DNA from: Methylobacterium pseudosasicola
GTDB lineage: Bacteria > Pseudomonadota > Alphaproteobacteria > Rhizobiales > Beijerinckiaceae
Reading direction: 5' to 3'
DNA length: 64,000 bases
Assembly (NCBI RefSeq): GCF_900114535.1
Contig: NZ_FOTK01000003.1
Coordinates: forward strand, 62,001-126,000
Numbering within the stretch: the first letter of the stretch is position 1; each line of letters begins with the position of its first letter. Positions 9,356 through 18,322 of the stretch are shown piece by piece. The notes under the pieces are model-generated. The model had not been told where the DNA came from, did no database searches, and worked only from the letters and a program-made list of their open reading frames with translations. Both the position numbers and the translations under genes were made by a program.

Positions 9356-9826
9356 ATGGCCACCGACGCGATTCCCGTGCGCACCCGCCTGATCCCCGCG
9401 ATGGCGCGCGGCTTCATCGGCCGCTGTCCGCATTGCGGCCAGGGCCGGATCTTCGGGCGCTTCCTCAAGGTGCGCCCGGAATGCGATGTCTGCGGCCTGG
9501 AACTACACCATCACCGGGCCGACGATCTGCCCCCCTACGTGGTGATCTTCATCGTCGCCCACGTGGTCGGCTACCTGATCCTGGAGACCGAGAGCGCCTA
9601 CGACGTCCCCCTCTGGGTCGAGATGGGCGTCTGGCCGGTCTTCACGCTCCTGTTCGCCCTCGCGTTGCTCCAGCCGGTCAAGGGTGCCGTCGTCGGGTTG
9701 CAATACGCCCTTGGCATGCACGGCTTCGCCACGTTACCGCGGGGCGGCCCCGTCTCGGGGCTGAAGGAGACACGCCTTGCCGCAGCCGGAGCCGCAGCAG
9801 GAATCCGAGATCCCGACCAGCCCTGA
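9356..9826 (+). CDS. DUF983 family membrane protein with zinc-ribbon
   Basis: A 156-residue protein with a four-cysteine zinc-ribbon-like N-terminus (GRCPHCGQGRIF ... PECDVCGLEL), then two hydrophobic helices (YVVIFIVAHVVGYLIL and VFTLLFALALLQPVKG). This is the layout of the DUF983 family, small inner-membrane proteins often found next to rnr and Nudix genes in alphaproteobacteria and of unknown function. It starts 23 bp after the rnr stop and its 3' end overlaps the Nudix gene by about 50 bp, so the three genes are probably one transcript. Confidence 0.9.
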   Translation: MATDAIPVRTRLIPAMARGFIGRCPHCGQGRIFGRFLKVRPECDVCGLELHHHRADDLPPYVVIFIVAHVVGYLILETESAYDVPLWVEMGVWPVFTLLFALALLQPVKGAVVGLQYALGMHGFATLPRGGPVSGLKETRLAAAGAAAGIRDPDQP

Positions 9827-10526
9827 GCCCAAGCCCTCCCCGGCGCGCCTGCGCCCGCGGGACGCCGCGACCCTGATCGTGCTCGATCGGCGCGGCAAGG
9901 GCGGCCCGAAGGTCCTGATGGGCCGGCGGAACTCGAAGCTCGCTTTCATGCCGGGGCAGTTCGTGTTCCCGGGCGGCCGGATCGAGCTCGGCGACCGCCA
10001 CATGCCGGTGGCCGGCGCCCTGCCCGACTATGCCGAGGCCGCGCTGACCCGCCAGGTCTCCCGGCCGCCACACCATCTCGGTCGGGCGCTGGCGCTTGCC
10101 GCCATCCGCGAGACCTACGAGGAGACCGGCCTGTTGCTGGGTACGACCGAGCACGGCGCCCCGGAGACCACCCCGGCGGGCTGGGAGGCCTTCGCCCGGC
10201 ATGGCATCCTGCCGGATCTTGAGGCGCTGCACCTCGTGGCCCGGGCGATCACCCCGCCCAAGCGCGTGCGCCGGTTCGACACGCGCTTCTTCGCCATCGA
10301 TCGCCGCATGGTCGCGGCCGAGGAGCCCGGCCGGGTCAGCCCGGATTCCGAGTTCACCGAGCTTGCCTGGGTCCGCCTCGACGCGGCGCGCAAGCTCGAC
10401 CTGCCATTCATCACCCGGGCGGTCCTGGACGATCTCGAGGCGCAGATCGCCGTCGATTTCGCGCCGTACCGGATGATTCCCTTCCACTACGAGCGCTACG
10501 GCCGCCGCGAACGGATCGCTTTGTGA
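9777..10526 (+). CDS. Nudix hydrolase with an insertion-bearing Nudix box
   Basis: A 249-residue protein with a Nudix fold. The glycine half of the motif, FPGGRIELGD, is separated by roughly 40 residues from the catalytic half AIRETYEETGLLLG, so the canonical GX5EX7REUXEEXGU spacing is not kept. A comparably large insertion is known in the NUDT19/RP2 group, and CoA diphosphatases are its relatives, so a nucleoside-diphosphate-X or acyl-CoA-like substrate is possible. The N-terminal 25 residues are Pro/Glu-rich and probably disordered. The TTG start lies inside the upstream DUF983 gene; a start further in is possible. The stop overlaps the MFS start as GTGA. Confidence 0.88.
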   Translation: MPQPEPQQESEIPTSPEPKPSPARLRPRDAATLIVLDRRGKGGPKVLMGRRNSKLAFMPGQFVFPGGRIELGDRHMPVAGALPDYAEAALTRQVSRPPHHLGRALALAAIRETYEETGLLLGTTEHGAPETTPAGWEAFARHGILPDLEALHLVARAITPPKRVRRFDTRFFAIDRRMVAAEEPGRVSPDSEFTELAWVRLDAARKLDLPFITRAVLDDLEAQIAVDFAPYRMIPFHYERYGRRERIAL

Positions 10527-11713
10527 ATGTTTCCGAGAGGCCGGACCGGATCGCCGCAGCAAGCGGGATCGGGCCGGACACCGTGGCGGCCATCACCGCC
10601 GCCATCGCCTGCGTCACCGTCGTCGGGATCGGGCTGAGCCTGTCGATCCCGCTCCTGTCGATCGAGATGGAGCGGCGCGGCGCGTCGAGCACGCTGATCG
10701 GGCTCAACACCGCGGTCGCCGGCATGGCCAGCATCTGCACGGTGCCGTTCGTGCCGCGGCTCGCGGCGCGGATCGGAGTCGCGCGGCTCCTGTGCCTGGC
10801 GCTGATCGTGGGGGCTGTAAGCCTCGCGGCTTTCCCGGTCCTGCCGGGCATCGCCCTGTGGTTCCCGCTGCGCTTCGTGTTCTCGATGACGCTCGGCGCG
10901 CTGTTCGTGCTGTCCGAGTACTGGATCAACGCGGCCGCCCCGCCTGAGCGGCGCGGCCTGGTGATGGGCATCTACGCCACCGTGCTGGCGGCGGGCTTCG
11001 CGGTCGGCCCGGCCCTGCTAGCGCTTGTCGGAACCGAGGGCTTGGCGCCCTACCTGACCGGGGCCGCCCTGATGCTGGCCGGCGGCCTACCGATCGTCCT
11101 CGCGCGGGGGCTATCGCCGACGATCGAGCACGGCTCCGGCCGCAGCCTGATCGCCTATCTGCGCCTCGCCCCCGGGGCGCTGCTCGCCGCCCTCGCCTAC
11201 GGGGCGGTGGAGACCGGGATCTTCGCGATCCTGCCCCTCTACGGGCTGCGCCTCGGCTACGACGCACAGGGGGCGGCCGGCCTCGTCAGCCTGATTGCGC
11301 TGGGCAACGTGCTGTTCCAGATCCCGTTCGGCTGGCTCGCCGACCGTTTCGACCGGCGCACGGTGCTGCTCGGCGCGAGCCTTGGGGGCGCCGCGGGCTC
11401 AGCCCTGATCCCCCTGGCCTCCGGCTCGCCGGTGGCCCTCGGCCTCGTCCTGTTCGCCTGGGGCGGCATCGCCGGCACGCTCTACACGGTCGGCCTGACC
11501 ACTCTGGGCGACCGGGTGCCGGCCACCGACCTCGCGGGCGCCAACGCCGCCTTCGTGGTCCTGTACAATGTTGGCCTGATGCTGGGGCCGCCCCTGATCG
11601 GCGGCGGCCTCGACCTGGTGCCCCCGCACGGCTTCGCCTGGGCGCTGCTCGCCCTGTTCCTGGCCTTCTCGGTAAGCCTCGCTACGATGGAGCGACCCGC
11701 CGCCCGGTCTTGA
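10523..11713 (+). CDS. MFS transporter
   Basis: A 396-residue, 12-helix major facilitator protein. The first loop carries a degenerate motif A region (FVPRLAARIGVARLL) and the central loop the better match GWLADRFDRRTVLL. Related proteins are sugar, drug or metabolite exporters, and the substrate here is unknown. The start is GTG overlapping the Nudix stop (GTGA), so translation is coupled to the Nudix gene. The first 20 residues form a short cytoplasmic leader before the first helix. It is followed by rpmG about 107 bp downstream. Confidence 0.9.
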   Translation: MNVSERPDRIAAASGIGPDTVAAITAAIACVTVVGIGLSLSIPLLSIEMERRGASSTLIGLNTAVAGMASICTVPFVPRLAARIGVARLLCLALIVGAVSLAAFPVLPGIALWFPLRFVFSMTLGALFVLSEYWINAAAPPERRGLVMGIYATVLAAGFAVGPALLALVGTEGLAPYLTGAALMLAGGLPIVLARGLSPTIEHGSGRSLIAYLRLAPGALLAALAYGAVETGIFAILPLYGLRLGYDAQGAAGLVSLIALGNVLFQIPFGWLADRFDRRTVLLGASLGGAAGSALIPLASGSPVALGLVLFAWGGIAGTLYTVGLTTLGDRVPATDLAGANAAFVVLYNVGLMLGPPLIGGGLDLVPPHGFAWALLALFLAFSVSLATMERPAARS

Positions 11714-11819
11714 CCTGACCGGTCCGATCGGGCATTGACCCGCCCGTATTCGGCCGGGCTTTCCCGGCCATTTGCGTTTCGCTCACGCGGAATGCCGCAC
11801 CCTGCAGGAGCGCCGCGCC

Positions 11820-11987
11820 ATGGCCAAGGCCGTCACCGTCAAGATCAAGCTCATCTCCACCGCCGACACCGGCTACTTTTACGTCACCAAGAAGAACTCC
11901 CGCACGCAGACCGAGAAGCTGACGATGCGCAAGTACGACCCGGTGGCGCGCAAGCACGTCGAGTTCAAGGAAACCAAGATCAAGTAA
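11820..11987 (+). CDS. rpmG: 50S ribosomal protein L33
   Basis: A 55-residue L33 of the cysteine-free type. It begins [20 protein letters not shown] and ends [10 protein letters not shown], the usual length and ending. It is a component of the large ribosomal subunit near the E site. The absence of the paired CxxC zinc ribbon marks the form that does not depend on zinc. CAGGAGCG lies upstream of the ATG. A hairpin terminator follows 52 bp after the stop, so this is the end of the rnr-to-rpmG run or a separate short transcript. Confidence 0.97.
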   Translation: MAKAVTVKIKLISTADTGYFYVTKKNSRTQTEKLTMRKYDPVARKHVEFKETKIK

Positions 11988-12038
11988 GGCAAGATCGAGC
12001 AAGGCTTGGGGCCTTACTCAGGCCTCAGCCGATCCGCC

Positions 12039-12070
12039 GAGCCGCTCCGGGGACGGGGCGGCTTTTTCTT
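12039..12070 (+). terminator. Rho-independent terminator after rpmG
   Basis: The stem GCCGCTCC/GGGGCGGC (one G-T wobble) closes on a GGGGAC loop and runs directly into GCTTTTTCTTTG, a good T tract for such a GC-rich genome. It lies on the strand of rpmG. Confidence 0.85.
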
Positions 12071-12213
12071 TGCGCGCACCGATCCGCCCCCTGGTGGACG
12101 GCGCCAGCCCAGCACCGCACCTTAGTGTCGCCGCGATTCGGGCGCTGCCTGACGCAGCGCAGGGATTCGCATCCCCCCGCATTGGCCTGACCGGTCATTG
12201 GAGCGCGCGCACG

Positions 12214-12342
12214 ATGTCCAAAATGCTGCTGACGATGGTGATCGTCCTGGCGGTCCTGGCGATCCGCATCGTCCTCAAGCTGCCGCTGCTGCCCTATCGG
12301 GCCGCGCGGTTCCTGGTGCGGAGCCTCTCCGCACCAGCCTAA
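12214..12342 (+). CDS. Small single-span membrane protein
   Basis: A 42-residue reading frame starting MSKMLLTMVIVLAVLAIRIV. It has one hydrophobic helix (residues 4-24) followed by a basic, amphipathic tail with three Arg residues, the layout of small inner-membrane proteins. No strong ribosome-binding site is visible. It lies between the rpmG terminator and the convergent LysR gene, whose stop is 7 bp away. Function is unknown; coding status rests on composition only, so confidence is moderate. Confidence 0.5.
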   Translation: MSKMLLTMVIVLAVLAIRIVLKLPLLPYRAARFLVRSLSAPA

Positions 12343-12349
12343 GCGGACC

Positions 12350-13273
12350 TTACGCGCCCGGCGGCACCGCCCCGGACAGTTCGGGATCGAGCGTCCGCGC
12401 CAGGGTCCGGGCGATGGCGACGAGGGCGGTGACCATCGGGGTCGAAGGCTCCCGGCGCGGGGCGACGAGGCCGATCGTGTGCTCCAGGTCCGGGGCGGTG
12501 ATCGGGAGCGCCCGCACCCCCGCCATCGGCCCGAGGGCGTCGACCAGGATCTCCGGCATGATCGAGGCCCAGCGCAGGGTGCGCACATGGGTCATCAGCA
12601 CGATCATCGAGTTCGATTCGAGGGTCGCGGCCGGCTCCGCGCCCGATTCGCGGATCTGCTGGTCGATGATCCGCCGATTCTGCATGTTCGGCGTCAGCAG
12701 GCAGAGCGGCAATTGCCCGGTCTCCGCCCAGGTGACGCTGCTGCGGCCGTCGAACGGGCCGCCATCGGCCGTAACCAGCCGATAGCGCTCCCGGTAGAGC
12801 GGTACGGACACGACCCGGCCCAGGGGCTCGTTGTCGAGATAGGTCAGCCCGGCATCGGCCTCCAAATTCTCGATCAGCGAGAAGATGTCGGCCGAGGCGG
12901 CGGATTCGACGGTGAGCCGGACATCCGGGTGGCGCTCGCCATACGGGGTGGTCAGGCTCACGATCATCGGCAGGGCCGTGGGGATCGCGGCGATGCGCAG
13001 GTGCCCGGTCAGGCCCCGGCGCAAGCCGGTGACCTCCTCGTGCATCGCCCGCGCATCGGCCACGATGCGGCGCGCCCATTCGAGGACCCGCTCACCCTCG
13101 GGCGTGAAGCCCTGGAAGCGCGAGCCGCGCAGCACGAGTTGCACGCCGAAGCGGTTCTCCAGCTGCTTCACCCCGGCCGACAGGGTCTGCTGCGTCACCC
13201 CGCAGGTCTCGGCGGCGTGGCCGAAATGCTGCTCGCGAGCGAGCGCGAGCAGGAAATCCAGCTTGTCGATCAC
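12350..13273 (-). CDS. LysR-family transcriptional regulator of the formate dehydrogenase locus
   Basis: A 307-residue LysR protein. The N-terminal winged helix-turn-helix includes FGHAAETCGVTQQTLSAGVK at residues 17-36, and the rest is the periplasmic-binding-like effector domain. It lies 82 bp downstream of the OFA transporter and on the same strand as fdsGBAD. A LysR regulator (FdsR in Cupriavidus) controls fds operons, so regulation of this operon by formate or a related anion is a reasonable inference. It is unusual in sitting at the 3' end of the locus rather than divergently upstream. Confidence 0.88.
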   Translation of the reverse strand: MIDKLDFLLALAREQHFGHAAETCGVTQQTLSAGVKQLENRFGVQLVLRGSRFQGFTPEGERVLEWARRIVADARAMHEEVTGLRRGLTGHLRIAAIPTALPMIVSLTTPYGERHPDVRLTVESAASADIFSLIENLEADAGLTYLDNEPLGRVVSVPLYRERYRLVTADGGPFDGRSSVTWAETGQLPLCLLTPNMQNRRIIDQQIRESGAEPAATLESNSMIVLMTHVRTLRWASIMPEILVDALGPMAGVRALPITAPDLEHTIGLVAPRREPSTPMVTALVAIARTLARTLDPELSGAVPPGA

Positions 13274-13355
13274 GCGGGCATTCCGAACGACTCATGCCGG
13301 CAGGCTTTGGCATGCCAGAACGTAATCACCGGCAGGTCCCGCCACAACAGGCCGA

Positions 13356-15017
13356 TCAGCGGAACAGGATGAACGCTTTCGACAAGGTGATGCCGATCCC
13401 CCAGAGGATCGGGATGCCGACCACCGCCCAGGCCAGCGCAGCCCCGGCACTGAACCCACCCCGGCCGATGCCGAACGAGCCCGACGCGCGCGCCGACGCG
13501 GTGCCGGCTTGAGCATCGAGGGCGGCGCGCTCGGACTCGGACATGAACCAGCGCGAGGCCAGCGGCCGGATCAGCAGGTTGCAGACGAACCCGACGCCGA
13601 GGAACGCCGCCAGCACGTACATGGTCCGCCCATACAGATCCGCGCCCTGCACCCCGGCGGCGGCCTGGATCTCGCGGATCTTGGTGACCACGAACGGCCC
13701 GACGATGCCGGCGGTCGACCAGGCGGTGAGGAGGCGGCCGTGGATGGCGCCCACGAACTGGGTGCCGAACACGTCGGCGAGGTAGGCGGGAATCGTCGCG
13801 AAGCCGCCGCCATACATCGACAGGATCACGCAGAAGAACCCGACGAACAGCGCCTGCGAACCAATCCCCGCGGCCCAGGGGGCGGCGGCGTAGAGCACGC
13901 CGCCCAGCGCGAAGAAGATCGCGTAGGTGAGCTTGCGGCCGATCCGGTCCGACATCGAGGCCCAGAAGAACCGGCCCAGGATGTTGAACAGCGACAGCAG
14001 GCCGACGAAGCCGGCCGCGATCGCGGCGATCTGCGCCTTCTGCCCGGCGTCGAGGGCGGAGAAACCGGTGCCGGGCAGCCCGATCAGCGCGCCGCCGAAA
14101 ATCTCCTGGAGCATCGGCGAGGCGAGCGCCAGGACGCCGATGCCGGCCGAGACGTTGAGGCAGAGCACCAGCCAGATCATCCAGAACTGGAAGGTCTTGT
14201 GCGCGTCCCGCAGGTGGACGTGGCCCGAGGCGATCATGGCGTTCTTGGCGGCCGGCGGCGTCCACCCGTCCGGGCGCCAGCCGGACGGCGGCACCCGGTA
14301 GCCGAAGGCGCCGCCCAGCATGAATACGATGTAGCCGACGCCCATCACCGCAAGCGTCTGCCAGACGCCGACGGACTCGGCGCTGCGGAAGGTCTTGATC
14401 AAGCCGTCGGCCAAGGGCGAGCCGATCATCGCGCCGCCGCCGAAGCCCATGATTGCCATGCCGGTGGCCATGCCGCGCCGGTCGGGGAACCACTTGATCA
14501 GCGTCGAGACCGGGGAGATGTAGCCGAGCCCCAGCCCGATGCCGCCGATCAGGCCCATGCCGAGCCAGACCAGCCAGAGCTGGTGGAGGTAGACGCCGAG
14601 AGCGCCGATCAGAAATCCGCCGCCCCAGCACAGGGCCGCCGCGATACCGGCCTTGCGCGGCCCGGCCCGCTCCAGCCAGCCGCCGAACACGGCGGCCGAG
14701 AGGCCGAGCATCACGATCCCGATCGAGAAGACGATGACGAGGTCGCTGACCCGCCAGTCGCAGGTGGTGGTGACCAGGGCCGTGATCACGCCCATGTCGG
14801 GGCAGGCGGCCGGGGCGGGCTGGCCGATGGAGAGGGCCCGGCTCAGCGGCAGCCAGAACACCGACAGCCCGTAGGCCATGCCGATACAGAGATGGATCGC
14901 CAGAGCCGCGGGTGGGACCAGCCAGCGGTTGAAGCCTGGTTTGGCGACGATGCGCTCACGGGACAGCCAGCCGTGATCGCTCCCGGGCGCGACCGCGCCC
15001 GCTAGTTCTGAATGCAT
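13356..15017 (-). CDS. Oxalate/formate antiporter family (OFA) MFS transporter
   Basis: A 553-residue MFS protein, longer than a typical OxlT (about 420) because of a C-terminal extension with an extra hydrophobic helix (LAWAVVGIPILWGIGITL). Family features are GLSVFWLPLSRAL in helix 1, WLERAGPRKAG in the first loop, GLGYISPVSTLIKWFPDRRG and, in the second half, GRFFWASMSDRIGRK. Position just downstream of fdsD and upstream of a LysR regulator suggests that it moves formate or oxalate across the inner membrane for the dehydrogenase. The role is inferred from family and neighbours; the true substrate could be another small carboxylate. Confidence 0.85.
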   Translation of the reverse strand: MHSELAGAVAPGSDHGWLSRERIVAKPGFNRWLVPPAALAIHLCIGMAYGLSVFWLPLSRALSIGQPAPAACPDMGVITALVTTTCDWRVSDLVIVFSIGIVMLGLSAAVFGGWLERAGPRKAGIAAALCWGGGFLIGALGVYLHQLWLVWLGMGLIGGIGLGLGYISPVSTLIKWFPDRRGMATGMAIMGFGGGAMIGSPLADGLIKTFRSAESVGVWQTLAVMGVGYIVFMLGGAFGYRVPPSGWRPDGWTPPAAKNAMIASGHVHLRDAHKTFQFWMIWLVLCLNVSAGIGVLALASPMLQEIFGGALIGLPGTGFSALDAGQKAQIAAIAAGFVGLLSLFNILGRFFWASMSDRIGRKLTYAIFFALGGVLYAAAPWAAGIGSQALFVGFFCVILSMYGGGFATIPAYLADVFGTQFVGAIHGRLLTAWSTAGIVGPFVVTKIREIQAAAGVQGADLYGRTMYVLAAFLGVGFVCNLLIRPLASRWFMSESERAALDAQAGTASARASGSFGIGRGGFSAGAALAWAVVGIPILWGIGITLSKAFILFR

Positions 15018-15152
15018 CGCGACTCCTCCGGGCCGACTCTCTTGAGCGAGTCTTGCCGCGACGCAATCTTAACGGTTCCGGCTGCCGGGTGCCAGAACGC
15101 GCAACCATCTGGAGCGCGATCCAGTTCTTGGCTCGACTGCGGGGCGCCCGGA

Positions 15153-15446
15153 TCAGCCGGCGTCGCTGGCGCCCTCGCCGAGCTTCTGCGGATCGCGGGT
15201 CGCCGGGCGCACCGGGCTCTCGGCCTGGGGCTCGGCGCCGCGGAGCGCCCGCTGCACCAAGCTATCGGCCCGGTCGCCCATCTCCGGCAGGGCGGCCTCG
15301 AGCTTCGAGACCATCTTTGGCGTCCAGAACGCCGTGATGTGCTTGTGCACCCCGGCCACCGCCTCGTCCTCCGGGTAGGACCGGAAGAACGTGGCGATCT
15401 GATTCGCCATCCGGAGGAGCTTGTCCTCCTGGGTCTGCGCGCTCAT
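15153..15446 (-). CDS. fdsD: Formate dehydrogenase delta subunit
   Basis: A 97-residue protein containing the FdsD core: DKLLRMANQIATFFRSYP, then GVHKHITAFWTPKMV. It belongs to the small delta-subunit family that accompanies fds-type NAD-dependent formate dehydrogenases and is needed for an active enzyme in several bacteria. The acidic, Pro-rich tail after residue 72 extends beyond the usual core of about 75 residues. It starts only 4 bp after the fdsA stop, so it is in the same transcript. In many fds operons fdsC lies between fdsA and fdsD; here nothing does. Confidence 0.92.
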   Translation of the reverse strand: MSAQTQEDKLLRMANQIATFFRSYPEDEAVAGVHKHITAFWTPKMVSKLEAALPEMGDRADSLVQRALRGAEPQAESPVRPATRDPQKLGEGASDAG

Positions 15447-15450
15447 CGGC

Positions 15451-18312
15451 TCACTCCGCCGCGTCGAGAGTTTGGGCGATGCGCGTCAGCGAAAAGTCCT
15501 CCTCGTAGAACTTCGCCTGCCAGTCAGAGGGCCGGTTGGTCCGCCGGACCTGCACCGCCGTCACCTTGTATTCTGGGCAGTTGGTCGCCCAGTCCGAGTA
15601 GTCGGTGGTGATGACGTTGGCGCCGGTCTTGGCGTGGTGGAACGTGGTGTAGACCACGCCCGGCTGCATCCGCTCCGAGACCTTGGCCTTGAGGGCGATG
15701 TCGCCGGACCGGCTCTCCAGGGAGACCAGGTCGCCGTCGACGATGCCGCGCAGCTCGGCGTCGAACGGGTGGATCTCCAGCACGTCCTCCTCGTGCCAGC
15801 GCGAGTTCTCGGTGCGCCGGGTCTGCGCGCCGACATTGTACTGGGACAGGATCCGGCCCGTGGTGAGGATCAGCGGGAACTTCGCTCCCGTCCGCTCCTC
15901 GGTGGCCACGAACTCGGTGATCATGAACCGGCCCTTGCCGCGGACGAAGCGGTCCACGTGCATCATTGGGGTGCCGAGCGGCGCCTTCTCGTTGCAGGGC
16001 CACTGCACCGAGCCCAGCTCGTCGAGCTTGGCGTAGGAGACGCCGGTGAAGCTCGGGGTCAGGCTCGCGATCTCGTCCATGATCTCGGACGGATGGCTGT
16101 ACTCCATCTTGTAGCCCAGCGCGTTGGAGAGCAGCACCGTGCCCTCCCAGTCGCCGTAGCCGCCCATCGGGGGCATGACCTTGCGCACGCGGGAGATGCG
16201 GCGCTCGGCGTTGGTGAAGGTGCCGTCCTTCTCCAAGAAGGAGGCCCCCGGCAGGAAGACGTGGGCGTATTTGGCGGTTTCGTTCAGGAACAGGTCCTGG
16301 ATGACGATGCATTCCATCGCCTTCAGGCCGGACGTGACATGGTGCGTGTCGGGATCCGACTGCGCGATGTCCTCGCCCTGGATGTACATGCCCTTGAACG
16401 CGCCATCCACGGCCTCGTCCAGCATGTTGGTGATGCGCAGGCCCGGCGCGTTGTCGAGCTTGGCGCCCCACAGGGCTTCAAAGCTCTCGCGGGTGGCGTC
16501 GTCCGAGACGTGGCGGTAGCCGGTGAGCTCGTGCGGGAACGAGCCCATGTCGCAGGAGCCCTGGACGTTGTTCTGGCCGCGCAGCGGGTTCACACCGGCA
16601 CCGAGCTTGCCGATATTGCCGGTGGCCATGGCGATGTTGGCCATGCCCATCACCATGGTCGAGCCCTGGCTGTGCTCGGTGACGCCGAGGCCGTAATAAA
16701 TGCCGGCCGCGCCGCCCGTGGCGTAGAGGCGGGCCGCCGCCCGCAGATCGGCCGGGTTCACGCCAGTGAAGGCTTCCTGGCTCTCCGGGGAATGACGCTC
16801 CTCGGCGATGAACCGGGCCCAGGATTCGAACTCGGCGAGATCGCAGCGCTCGCGGACATAGGCCTCGTCGATCAGCCCCTCGGTGACGATGACGTGCGCC
16901 ATCGAATTGATGAAGGCGACGTTGGAGCCCGGCTTCAGCGGCAGGTGATAGTCGGCTTTGATGTGGGGCGACTTCACGAGGTCGATCTTACGGGGATCCG
17001 CGACGATCAGCTTGGCGCCCTGGCGCAGGCGCTTCTTCATCCGCGAGCCGAAGACCGGGTGGCCGTCGGTCGGGTTGGCGCCGATCACCAGGATCACGTC
17101 GGAATTCTCGACCGACTTGAAGTCCTGGGTGCCGGCCGAGGTGCCGAGCGTCGACATCAGGCCGTAGCCCGTGGGCGAGTGGCAGACTCGGGCGCAGGTA
17201 TCGACGTTGTTGTTGCCGAAGGCGGCGCGCACGAGCTTCTGGACGAGGTAGGCCTCCTCGTTGGTGCAGCGCGACGAGGTGATGCCGCCGACCGAGTCCT
17301 TGCCGTAGGTGGCCTGGATCCGCTTGAACTCGGAGGCCGCGTGGCTGATCGCCTCCTCCCAGGACACTTCGCGCCACGGATCCGTGATCTTGGCGCGGAT
17401 CATCGGCTTGGTGATGCGGTCCTTGTGGGTGGCGTAGCCGTAGGCGAAGCGGCCCTTGACGCAGCTGTGGCCCTCGTTGGCCTTGCCGCCCTTGTAGGGC
17501 ACCATGCGGACGACGCGGGTGCCCTGCATCTCGGCCTTGAACGAGCAGCCGACGCCGCAATAGGCGCAGGTCGTCACCTCGGCGTGCTCAGGCTGGCCGA
17601 ACTCGTGGATCGATTTTTCCTGCAACGTGGCCGTGGGACATGCCTGCACGCAGGCCCCGCAAGAAACGCACTCCGATTCCATGAAGTTGGTCGGGCCGGC
17701 CGCCACGCGGCTGTCGAAGCCGCGGCCCGCGATGGTCAGGGCGAAGGTGCCCTGCACCTCCTCACAGGCGCGCACGCAGCGGTTGCAGACGATGCACTTC
17801 GACGGATCGTAGGTGAAGTACGGGTTCGACTCGTCCTTCGGCAGATACTTTTCGGCCGTCGGCACGACGTGGTTGTCGCCCTCGTAGCCGTAACGGACGT
17901 CGCGCAGCCCCACGACGCCGGCCATGTCCTGCAATTCGCAATCGCCGTTGGCGGCGCAGGTCAGGCAGGTCAGCGGGTGATCGGAGATGTAGAGCTCCAT
18001 CACGCCCTTACGGAGCTTGGCGAGCTTGTCGGTCTGCGTGCGCACGACCATGCCGTTCTCGGCCGGGGTGGTGCAGGAGGCCGGGGTGCCACGCCGCCCC
18101 TCGATCTCCACGAGGCAGAGGCGGCAGGAGCCGAACGGCTCCAGGCTGTCGGTGGCGCAGAGCTTCGGGATCTGCGTGCCGGCATGCATCGCCGCCGCCA
18201 TCACGGAGGTGCCGGCCGGAACCGTCACGTCCATGCCGTCGATCGTCAGGGTGACGGTCTGCTCGGCGACGCGGATCGGCGTGCCGTAGTCGATCTCTTT
18301 GATGAGGGCCAT
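15451..18312 (-). CDS. fdsA: NAD-dependent formate dehydrogenase alpha (catalytic, Mo/W) subunit
   Basis: A 953-residue subunit that oxidises formate to CO2 at a molybdenum or tungsten bis-MGD centre in the cytoplasm. In order: an N-terminal [2Fe-2S] domain (FGSCRLCLVEIEG), NuoG-like cysteines and His (HPLTCLTCAANGDCELQ), two 4Fe-4S repeats (CIVCNRCVRACEE, CVSCGACVQACPTA), a further cluster (CAYCGVGCSFKAE), then the pterin domains. The metal-ligand Cys is in DTCARVCHSPTGYG, so it is Cys and not selenocysteine. The ATG giving MALIKEIDYG is chosen because GAGGAGG lies just upstream. Length is close to FdsA of Rhodobacter capsulatus. The metal cannot be told from sequence. Confidence 0.96.
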   Translation of the reverse strand: MALIKEIDYGTPIRVAEQTVTLTIDGMDVTVPAGTSVMAAAMHAGTQIPKLCATDSLEPFGSCRLCLVEIEGRRGTPASCTTPAENGMVVRTQTDKLAKLRKGVMELYISDHPLTCLTCAANGDCELQDMAGVVGLRDVRYGYEGDNHVVPTAEKYLPKDESNPYFTYDPSKCIVCNRCVRACEEVQGTFALTIAGRGFDSRVAAGPTNFMESECVSCGACVQACPTATLQEKSIHEFGQPEHAEVTTCAYCGVGCSFKAEMQGTRVVRMVPYKGGKANEGHSCVKGRFAYGYATHKDRITKPMIRAKITDPWREVSWEEAISHAASEFKRIQATYGKDSVGGITSSRCTNEEAYLVQKLVRAAFGNNNVDTCARVCHSPTGYGLMSTLGTSAGTQDFKSVENSDVILVIGANPTDGHPVFGSRMKKRLRQGAKLIVADPRKIDLVKSPHIKADYHLPLKPGSNVAFINSMAHVIVTEGLIDEAYVRERCDLAEFESWARFIAEERHSPESQEAFTGVNPADLRAAARLYATGGAAGIYYGLGVTEHSQGSTMVMGMANIAMATGNIGKLGAGVNPLRGQNNVQGSCDMGSFPHELTGYRHVSDDATRESFEALWGAKLDNAPGLRITNMLDEAVDGAFKGMYIQGEDIAQSDPDTHHVTSGLKAMECIVIQDLFLNETAKYAHVFLPGASFLEKDGTFTNAERRISRVRKVMPPMGGYGDWEGTVLLSNALGYKMEYSHPSEIMDEIASLTPSFTGVSYAKLDELGSVQWPCNEKAPLGTPMMHVDRFVRGKGRFMITEFVATEERTGAKFPLILTTGRILSQYNVGAQTRRTENSRWHEEDVLEIHPFDAELRGIVDGDLVSLESRSGDIALKAKVSERMQPGVVYTTFHHAKTGANVITTDYSDWATNCPEYKVTAVQVRRTNRPSDWQAKFYEEDFSLTRIAQTLDAAE

Positions 18313-18322
18313 GAAAGCCTCC

